Part shown: positions 1 through 4,094 of the stretch, one piece after another
Numbering within the stretch: position 1 is the stretch's first letter
How the letters are laid out: each line of letters begins with the position of its first letter
NCBI GenBank assembly: GCA_003445855.1
Contig: DMCG01000135.1
Coordinates: 9,996-17,238, forward strand
Direction: 5' to 3'
Length of the DNA stretch: 7,243 nt
Source of the DNA: Spartobacteria bacterium
GTDB taxonomy: Bacteria; Verrucomicrobiota; Verrucomicrobiia; Chthoniobacterales; UBA10450
Made by a program: the position numbers and the translations under genes
The notes under the pieces: generated by a model
Databases searched by the model: none
Seen by the model: only the letters and a program-made list of their open reading frames with translations
What the model was told of the DNA's origin: nothing

Positions 1-204
1 CGCAATTGAAGTAGAGGGACGGTCGTCGAGCTGCTGCCGAACACGATGTTTCGAGTCGAGCTGGCGAAGGGCCATCGCGTGCTCGCGCATATCTTGGGGA
101 AAATGCGATTGCACTTCATTCGCATCTTGCCAGGCGACAAAGTTATGCTAAAGATTTCCCCCTACGATTTGTCGAAAGGGCGAATCACATTTCGCCAAAA
201 ATGA
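1..204 (+). CDS. infA: Translation initiation factor IF-1 (5'-truncated, apparent frameshift)
   Basis: IF-1 is an OB-fold protein that binds the ribosomal A site of the 30S subunit during initiation. From base 19 the frame reads [15 protein letters not shown], then [21 protein letters not shown] and [10 protein letters not shown], ending FRQK and TGA at 202-204; this is the IF-1 family almost end to end. The preceding family residues AIEVEG are present but in the next frame (bases 2-19), and the downstream frame has a TGA at 7-9. One base therefore appears to be missing around 16-19. Because this lies within 20 bases of the window edge, a sequence or assembly error is as likely as a true lesion. 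The start codon and the first few residues lie outside the window. The family's usual Ser in the HISGK motif is Leu here. The location ahead of rpmJ-rpsM-rpsK-rpsD is the standard one. Confidence 0.93.
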
Positions 205-205
205 C

Positions 206-241
206 AACGCGGACTTGGCTCCGCGTTTTCTGTTTCGCGGA
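206..241 (+). promoter_or_regulatory. Two mutually exclusive hairpins between infA and rpmJ
   Basis: Segment 1 (206-213, AACGCGGA) pairs perfectly over 8 bp with segment 2 (220-227, TCCGCGTT), loop CTTGGC, and is followed by a T-rich stretch (226-235) like an intrinsic terminator. Segment 3 (236-241, CGCGGA) repeats part of segment 1 and can pair over 6 bp with 220-225 instead. Segment 3 ends two bases before the rpmJ ATG, so the 2:3 pairing would cover the rpmJ initiation region and the 1:2 pairing would free it. The pairings are visible in the sequence; an attenuator or translational-switch role is inferred. Confidence 0.5.
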
Positions 242-243
242 TT

Positions 244-357
244 ATGAAAGTACGACCATCAGTAAAAAGACTTTGTGCAAGCTGCAAGATTGTGAAGCGC
301 AAAAACGTGGTGCGCGTGATCTGCAAGAACCCGCGCCACAAACAGCGCCAGGGATGA
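244..357 (+). CDS. rpmJ: 50S ribosomal protein L36 (zinc-binding form)
   Basis: L36 is the smallest large-subunit protein and binds 23S rRNA. The 37-residue reading frame starts [15 protein letters not shown] and ends RHKQRQG, then TGA at 355-357; the length matches the common short form of the family. The zinc ligands are intact: C11, C14, C27 and H32 (CxxC...C...H). It lies 39 bases after infA and 30 bases before rpsM, the normal alpha-operon order. No Shine-Dalgarno sequence precedes the ATG; the bases before it take part in an alternative hairpin that may control its translation. It was identified by reading the sequence directly and by its zinc ligands and neighbours. Confidence 0.96.
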   Translation: MKVRPSVKRLCASCKIVKRKNVVRVICKNPRHKQRQG

Positions 358-387
358 CCACGCAACGCAAGATCAACATCTAACTTT

Positions 388-783
388 ATGCCAAGATTAC
401 TCGGAGTTGAAATTCCGGCAGACAAACGCATCGAAGCGTCGCTCACTTACATCTACGGAATCGGTTTGAGCACGGCGAAGCGGATCCTCGAGCAAACCAA
501 TATCGATCCAAACTTGCGCGCCAAGGATCTGACCCCGCAACAATTGAATGAAATCATTCACGCGATCACGAACAACAAAATCCCGATTGAAGGCGATCTG
601 CGCCGCGAGGTGCAGGGTAACTTGAAGCGGTTGCAGGCCGTCAATTGTTACCGCGGAATTCGGCATCGTCGCGGCTTGCCCGTGCGCGGCCAGCGGACAT
701 CGACAAATGCACGGACGCGCAAGGGACCGCGCAAGACCGTCGGTGTGATTCGAAATCCTGAGGCGAAAGCGGGTAAGGTCTAA
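388..783 (+). CDS. rpsM: 30S ribosomal protein S13
   Basis: S13 sits in the head of the 30S subunit, contacts the P-site tRNA and forms an intersubunit bridge. The 131-residue product begins [20 protein letters not shown], carries the helix-two-turn-helix segment with YIYGIG (21-26), and ends with the diagnostic basic tail [18 protein letters not shown] (101-118). It is slightly longer than the E. coli protein (118 residues) because of about ten extra residues after that tail. The ATG was chosen because it gives the canonical MPR start; no Shine-Dalgarno sequence is visible before it (the preceding bases are CATCTAACTTT). It is in the operon between rpmJ (30 bases upstream) and rpsK (14 bases downstream). 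Confidence 0.98.
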   Translation: MPRLLGVEIPADKRIEASLTYIYGIGLSTAKRILEQTNIDPNLRAKDLTPQQLNEIIHAITNNKIPIEGDLRREVQGNLKRLQAVNCYRGIRHRRGLPVRGQRTSTNARTRKGPRKTVGVIRNPEAKAGKV

Positions 784-797
784 CGATTTAATTTCCA

Positions 798-1457
798 ATG
801 GCAGAAGCAAAGAAAACGACCAAGTCAAAGCCTGAGAAACTCAAGGCAAAGAAGCCAAAGGCGGTTGCGGCGCATGAAGCTGCAAAGCCAGAGCCGTCTG
901 CCGCAACCGCTGCGGAGCCGGCATCAACTCCCGCGGCTCCCAAGGAAGTGGCATCCGCACAATCCGAAACATCCGATAAGCGTGCGGCAAAAGAACCGCC
1001 AAAAGCCGGCAAGCGCGAAGGGACCTCCGCTGCACCACCGGCCGAGAATCTTTCACTGTCCGGCGGGGACATCGAACCGGTCAAAATCGTCAAGGCAAAA
1101 GGCAGCAAGAACGTTCATTCCGGCATCGCACACGTTCTTTCCACTTTCAATAACACGATCGTGACGATCACTGACTTAACCGGGAAAGTGATCGGCTGGT
1201 CGAGCGCGGGGAAGGTTGGGTTCAAAGGCTCGCGGAAAAGTACTGCATATGCCGCTCAGATGGTCGCGCAGGATGCGTCGCGCCAGGCGATGGGACATGG
1301 ATTGAAAGAAGTGGAAGTGCGCGTAAAAGGCCCTGGCGCCGGGCGCGAATCGGCCGTGCGCGCCTTGCAGGCGATCGGTCTCGATCTCACCGTGATTCGC
1401 GACGTCACGCCAGTGCCGCACAATGGTTGTCGTCCACCGAAACAGCGCCGCGTCTGA
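798..1457 (+). CDS. rpsK: 30S ribosomal protein S11 with a long N-terminal extension
   Basis: S11 lies on the 30S platform near the mRNA exit channel and E site. The conserved domain occupies about residues 104-219: [49 protein letters not shown] and the C-terminal [19 protein letters not shown]. Ahead of it are about 100 residues of low-complexity sequence rich in Ala, Lys, Pro, Ser and Glu, so the protein is 219 residues against a usual 125-130. The extension is probably translated: no ATG, GTG or TTG lies in frame close to the core, the only internal candidate before it being a GTG at 948 (residue 51). The second half of the extension ([18 protein letters not shown]) is less repetitive. 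No Shine-Dalgarno sequence precedes 798. It is between rpsM (14 bases) and rpsD (48 bases). The S11 identity is certain; the function of the arm is unknown. Confidence 0.97.
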   Translation: MAEAKKTTKSKPEKLKAKKPKAVAAHEAAKPEPSAATAAEPASTPAAPKEVASAQSETSDKRAAKEPPKAGKREGTSAAPPAENLSLSGGDIEPVKIVKAKGSKNVHSGIAHVLSTFNNTIVTITDLTGKVIGWSSAGKVGFKGSRKSTAYAAQMVAQDASRQAMGHGLKEVEVRVKGPGAGRESAVRALQAIGLDLTVIRDVTPVPHNGCRPPKQRRV

Positions 1458-1469
1458 TGCTTCACCAAT

Positions 1470-1501
1470 TTAACGATTCAACGATTTAACGATTCAACGA
1501 A
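1470..1501 (+). repeat. Short tandem repeat in the rpsK-rpsD spacer
   Basis: The 16-base unit TTAACGATTCAACGAT (1470-1485) is followed directly by TTAACGATTCAACGAA (1486-1501), 15 of 16 identical. Each is itself two 8-base halves of the form T(T/C)AACGA(T/A), giving four copies. The array fills most of the 48-base spacer and ends four bases before the rpsD ATG, in the place where a ribosome binding site would normally lie. A related TAACGATTTAA occurs in the rpsM-rpsK spacer from 782. Function unknown. Confidence 0.7.
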
Positions 1502-1505
1502 TCCC

Positions 1506-2117
1506 ATGGGCAGATATACCGGACCGAAAACGAAAGTCAGCCGACGTTACGGCGTGCCGCTCTTTGGACCGTCGAAATCGCTCGAGCGAAAAAATTATCC
1601 ACCGGGCATGCATGGCCCGAAAGGTTCACGGCGCAAGCAATCCGATTACGCAATCGCGCTGGGTGAGAAACAAAAGCTTCGTTATCAATATGGACTGCTC
1701 GAGCGCCAGTTTCGCCGCATTTTTCAGAACGCGCTGCGCAAGCGCGGCGTCACGGGCGAGACGCTTCTTCAACTTCTGGAAACAAGGATCGACAATGTCA
1801 TCTTCCGGCTTGGCCTGGCGAATACGCGCAGTGCCGCGCGCCAGCTCGTTTCGCACGGGCACGTGCTCGTGAACGGACGCACCGTCAATATCGCCTCTTA
1901 CAATGTGAAAGCGGGCGACGAGATCGCGATCAAAGACAAACCGAAATCACGTCAGCTTGTCCTGCGCAATCTCGAGCTCACGCAGATTGTGCCGGTCCCG
2001 GATTGGCTCACGGTGGATCGTGACGCCTTCAAAGGTAAAGTCGGGCACATCCCGTCGCGCGACGAAATGCAACCGATCGTCAACGAGCAGTTGATTGTAG
2101 AGTTGTATTCGCGGTAA
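1506..2117 (+). CDS. rpsD: 30S ribosomal protein S4 (zinc-free form)
   Basis: S4 is a primary 16S rRNA binder that nucleates assembly of the 30S body; in many bacteria it also represses its own operon. The 203-residue product starts MGRYTGPKTKVSRRYGVPLF, contains PPGMHGPKG (32-40), and has the S4 RNA-binding fold at about 92-155 (ETRIDNVIFRLGLANTRSAA, VLVNGRTVNIASY). It ends in the typical IVELYSR. The N-terminal cysteines of zinc-binding S4 proteins are absent, whereas L36 in the same operon keeps its zinc site. The ATG lies directly behind a tandem repeat and has no Shine-Dalgarno sequence. It is the last gene of the ribosomal block here: rpoA and rplQ, its usual followers, are missing and a palindromic element begins at the stop codon. 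Confidence 0.98.
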   Translation: MGRYTGPKTKVSRRYGVPLFGPSKSLERKNYPPGMHGPKGSRRKQSDYAIALGEKQKLRYQYGLLERQFRRIFQNALRKRGVTGETLLQLLETRIDNVIFRLGLANTRSAARQLVSHGHVLVNGRTVNIASYNVKAGDEIAIKDKPKSRQLVLRNLELTQIVPVPDWLTVDRDAFKGKVGHIPSRDEMQPIVNEQLIVELYSR

Positions 2118-2174
2118 AACTGTAGCGGCGCTCTATGAGCGTCGCATTTCGGCGGTCATAGACCGCCGCTACAG
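2118..2174. repeat. Paired-hairpin palindromic element, copy 1
   Basis: The outer arms CTGTAGCGGCG (2120-2130) and CGCCGCTACAG (2164-2174) are perfect inverse complements. Inside, two hairpins form: 2125-2133 with 2137-2145 (9 bp with one G-T, loop TAT) and 2150-2157 with 2161-2168 (8 bp, loop ATA). The right half read in reverse is a second copy of the left half differing at three positions, two of which are a compensating C-G to G-C swap in the stem. The first 29 bases recur exactly at 2886-2914. The element separates the convergent genes rpsD and the 81-aa gene and supplies the last five codons and the stop of the latter. The architecture resembles REP/BIME-type repeats. No transposase is present nearby. 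Confidence 0.88.
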
Positions 2175-2401
2175 CTGCGCTCGAGAAACTCGAGCGCTTT
2201 ATCGTAGCTGCGACGCTTGAGATAGTGCGCGAGCTGCGGATCGATCGGACGCGGCAGTGCCGCTTCTAACTTGTCGATCTTTTCCGAAACGCTCTCCAGC
2301 CGAGCCAGGTGCGCGGTCTCGTCGCGGCGGCTTTTTTCATCGTGAATGATGGCGAGGCGTTCCCTTAAAGCCTCTCTAAGATCGACAATCGCATTTTCCA
2401 T
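2156..2401 (-). CDS. Small helical protein of unknown function (81 aa)
   Basis: I do not recognise a named family. The product starts MENAIVDLREALRERLAIIHDE and appears helical throughout, with heptad-like Leu/Ile spacing at about 34-48 (RLESVSEKIDKLEAAL) that suggests a short coiled coil. A proline break (LPRPIDPQLAHYL, 49-61) and a second helix (SYDKALEFLE, 65-74) follow. There is no signal peptide or membrane segment. The mixed charged/hydrophobic composition and the conserved-looking PQLAHYL...SYDKAL segment argue for a real gene rather than a chance frame. The last residues (CSGGL, 77-81) and the TGA lie inside the palindromic element at 2118-2174, so the native C-terminus may have been replaced. 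It is divergent from the receiver gene, with 69 bases between the start codons; a weak GGAG lies about 13 bases before the ATG. Confidence 0.7.
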   Translation of the reverse strand: MENAIVDLREALRERLAIIHDEKSRRDETAHLARLESVSEKIDKLEAALPRPIDPQLAHYLKRRSYDKALEFLERSCSGGL

Positions 2402-2470
2402 AGGTGCAAGAAATCTCCGGCGTATGTTAAAAACTTGAAACGCCTCGCGGTTTGACGCAAGCCTGCACTA

Positions 2471-2893
2471 GTGAGCGAAAATCCTCCGAAGCAAATATTA
2501 ATTGTGGACGATGAGGTGGCGCTCCTGCGCCTCATGCGCGAAGCGTTGACCGCTTGTTTGCGCTGTGAGGTGGACACATCCCCGAAACCCGAATACGGCT
2601 TCGAGCTCGCCCTTAGAAAAAGATACGACCTGTTCATCTTCGATTTCCAAATGCCGATGATCGACGGCGCGATGCTTTTTTTCCTGATCGGCAAAGTTTA
2701 CAACAACGCCGAGCCGCCGCGAATTGTTCCACCGCTTCTGCTCGTTTCCGGAAAAGCGGATGAGGAGCGCGCGCGGGAGTTGTTGAAGGAACCAGGCGTT
2801 GCCGGATTAATCGCGAAGCCTTTTGCGATGAATCGGCTTCTGGAAAAAGCGAGGGGATGCGTTCCGGAGCTGGAGGTGCTTCAACAACTGTAG
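2471..2893 (+). CDS. Stand-alone response regulator receiver protein
   Basis: The 140-residue protein is a single CheY/Spo0F-like receiver domain with no output domain. The acidic pair D13-D14 follows ILIVDDE; the phosphoacceptor is D58 in LFIFDFQMPMIDG; the switch hydroxyl is S93 in LLLVSGKAD (Ser in place of the commoner Thr); the conserved lysine is K116 in IAKPF. All residues needed for phosphorylation are present. Such proteins act in phosphorelays or by protein-protein contact. No histidine kinase is in the window. The start is GTG at 2471, chosen because it precedes the first beta strand by a normal distance; no Shine-Dalgarno sequence is visible. The TAG stop (2891-2893) lies inside the second copy of the palindromic element, so the final residues and stop may be set by that insertion. 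It is divergent from the 81-aa gene. Confidence 0.92.
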   Translation: MSENPPKQILIVDDEVALLRLMREALTACLRCEVDTSPKPEYGFELALRKRYDLFIFDFQMPMIDGAMLFFLIGKVYNNAEPPRIVPPLLLVSGKADEERARELLKEPGVAGLIAKPFAMNRLLEKARGCVPELEVLQQL

Positions 2894-2957
2894 CGGCGCT
2901 CTATGAGCGTCGCACTTTTGTCGCTATTCGAGCGACGGTCGCGGGCCGCCGCTACTG
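2886..2957. repeat. Paired-hairpin palindromic element, copy 2
   Basis: Bases 2886-2914 are identical to 2118-2146 of copy 1 (29 bases). The outer arms GTAGCGGCG (2890-2898) and CGCCGCTAC (2947-2955) are perfect inverse complements. The left hairpin is the same as in copy 1. The right hairpin keeps its stem (GCGACGG 2932-2938 with CCGCCGC 2946-2952, one G-T pair) although its loop has diverged, and the centre is longer, containing GTCGCT (2920-2925) that can alternatively pair with AGCGAC (2931-2936). It lies between the convergent receiver and DUF2934 genes and contains the receiver's stop codon. Confidence 0.85.
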
Positions 2958-2965
2958 CACAAACG

Positions 2966-3304
2966 CTACCGCGGCCCCGATTCGGAGAGGAGCTGTCGTT
3001 TGGCTTCGAGCCAATCAGAACTGGCGTTGCCGGGTAAATCAAATCGACGCCGGCGTTCCGAAATGAAGTAAGCGCGCAGGCGAATTTCTTCGTCGGGCGG
3101 CTCGGCCGTTCTCCTCTTCGCCTGCTGTTTGGGCGTTGCCGTTTTCCGCGCAGTCGATCTTTTCTTGGGCGCGGGCTTACCGTTCTTCCCACTTGTCGAT
3201 GTACGGCGGGCCTTCACCTTGTCGATCTTCGCCTCGGCAGATGACGCGCCGGGCTCGGACGGCCCCCCGTTTTCGCTTTGGACAACTCTAGTTTTTTTCG
3301 GCAC
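2966..3304 (-). CDS. DUF2934 domain protein with a basic low-complexity N-terminus
   Basis: The C-terminal part, about residues 71-108 (DEEIRLRAYFISERR, then SSDWLEAKRQLLSE), matches the short DUF2934 motif (a pair of helices with Arg-Ala-Tyr and Asp-Trp-Leu-x-Ala). It is common in soil bacteria and of unknown function. Residues 1-70 are Lys/Arg/Ala/Ser/Thr-rich and probably disordered (KKRSTARKTATPKQQAKRR), resembling histone-like or nucleic-acid-binding tails. The start is GTG at 3304: an in-frame TAA lies eight codons upstream and no ATG is available. No Shine-Dalgarno sequence is seen. The gene ends six bases from the palindromic element, convergent with the receiver, and is divergent from the membrane-protein gene at 3413. 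Confidence 0.8.
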   Translation of the reverse strand: MPKKTRVVQSENGGPSEPGASSAEAKIDKVKARRTSTSGKNGKPAPKKRSTARKTATPKQQAKRRTAEPPDEEIRLRAYFISERRRRFDLPGNASSDWLEAKRQLLSESGPR

Positions 3305-3412
3305 AAGATTGGTCGGTTTGACGACTTAAATCGGTTACTGCGGGCCGGACGATTGGCAAGTAGATTCTCGACCGGACTTGGCGACAATGCCAGGTTCCAA
3401 TAACTTCTGCGC

Positions 3413-3844
3413 ATGCGACATTTTGTTTTCCGTTGGATGGCCACGACGATTGCAGTGATGGTTGCGGCGTCAATCCTCAGCGGCATCCGTTACGACACTC
3501 TCGGCGCATTGATCGGCGCCGCGCTGCTGCTCGGCATTTTCAATGCGTTTGTTCGACCGATTTTGTTGATCCTGAGCGCACCGTTGATTTTGCTGACCCT
3601 GGGATTTTTCATTTTGATCGTAAACGGTCTGATGTTGCTCTTGGTGCCCAGCATCGTGAATGGGTTTCACGTTGATAGCTTCGGGAGCGCATTCTGGGGC
3701 GCGATCATTATTGGGATTGTCAGCTGGTTGCTTAGCGCATTTTTTCGCGGGAGCGATGGGCGGGTGCATGTGCTGACTCACCATACGCAGGTCCGGCGCG
3801 TCCGGGGCCGCGTGATCGAGCCGGATGAAGGCGGACGGCAGTAA
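3413..3844 (+). CDS. Small four-helix membrane protein, YvlD / PF04020 family
   Basis: The 143-residue product has four hydrophobic stretches: about 4-22, 29-45, 49-80 (long enough for a re-entrant pair) and 92-112. The segment NAFVRPILLILSAPLILLTLG (44-64), followed by FFILIVNGLMLLL, is the signature of the family annotated as YvlD or 'phage holin family, superfamily IV'. Despite that name these are chromosomal envelope proteins of unclear function, and there is no phage context here. The tail 113-143 is hydrophilic and basic, longer than in typical members of about 110-120 residues, and likely cytoplasmic. The ATG gives a natural start for the first helix; no Shine-Dalgarno sequence precedes it. 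It is divergent from the DUF2934 gene across 108 bases, presumably holding both promoters, although I could not assign convincing -35/-10 boxes. Confidence 0.85.
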   Translation: MRHFVFRWMATTIAVMVAASILSGIRYDTLGALIGAALLLGIFNAFVRPILLILSAPLILLTLGFFILIVNGLMLLLVPSIVNGFHVDSFGSAFWGAIIIGIVSWLLSAFFRGSDGRVHVLTHHTQVRRVRGRVIEPDEGGRQ

Positions 3845-3900
3845 GCTCTTGCTTCGGAATCAGGATCGCGGTCATGCACAATGATCAGGCTTGCCCTGAG

Positions 3901-3971
3901 GTGTAAGAGTCGGCTGTCCCCAGCAGCCGCAATTTGCGAACGCTGCGCGTGAGAACACGCGCCCCCTACAC
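3901..3971. repeat. Second family of paired-hairpin palindromic element
   Basis: The stretch is bounded by GTGTA (3901-3905) and TACAC (3967-3971). It contains two hairpins: CGGCTG (3911-3916) with CAGCCG (3924-3929), and GCGCGTG (3945-3951) with CACGCGC (3956-3962, loop AGAA). Aligning the left half with the inverse complement of the right half gives 15 matches in 23 positions, so it looks like two diverged inverted copies of one unit. The size and design resemble the elements at 2118 and 2886 but the sequence is different. It lies 56 bases after the membrane-protein gene and 123 bases before the secretin start. Confidence 0.6.
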
Positions 3972-4094
3972 TGTCCACGGCTGATTTTTAGGAAGTCCGG
4001 CGCCTCTTGTCGGGGCCGGCTGAAAGTCCACGGAGAGCTGGTCTGCTTCCTGCTTTAGACCAGTTCGGCATTTATTCCATCCTCATAATATATT
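3972..4094 (+). promoter_or_regulatory. Structured leader region upstream of the secretin
   Basis: This stretch has no gene. It contains two hairpins: CCGGCGCC (3997-4004) with GGGGCCGG (4012-4019), 8 positions with one G-G mismatch; and CTGGTCT (4038-4044) with AGACCAG (4057-4063), a perfect 7 bp stem with a 12-base loop. GTCCACGG occurs twice (3973-3980 and 4026-4033). An AT-rich block CATAATATATT (4084-4094) abuts the ATG and contains a -10-like CATAAT, but no good -35 is at the right distance. It does not match a riboswitch class I know. The pairings are seen; a leader role is inferred. Confidence 0.35.

Noticed and set aside
397..828. 143-aa open frame opposite rpsM
   Set aside because: It lies entirely over the certain S13 gene and shows no domain; it is a shadow frame.
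3318..3410. Sigma-70 promoters (TTGACG, TTGGCG) in the DUF2934/YvlD-like divergent spacer
   Set aside because: No -10 hexamer of acceptable quality lies at 16-18 bases from any of these boxes, apart from a weak TAACTT; the support is too thin to list.
3413..3844. Prophage holin interpretation of the four-helix protein
   Set aside because: The 'phage holin' label is a family-naming habit for PF04020; there is no lysin, tail or integrase gene nearby.
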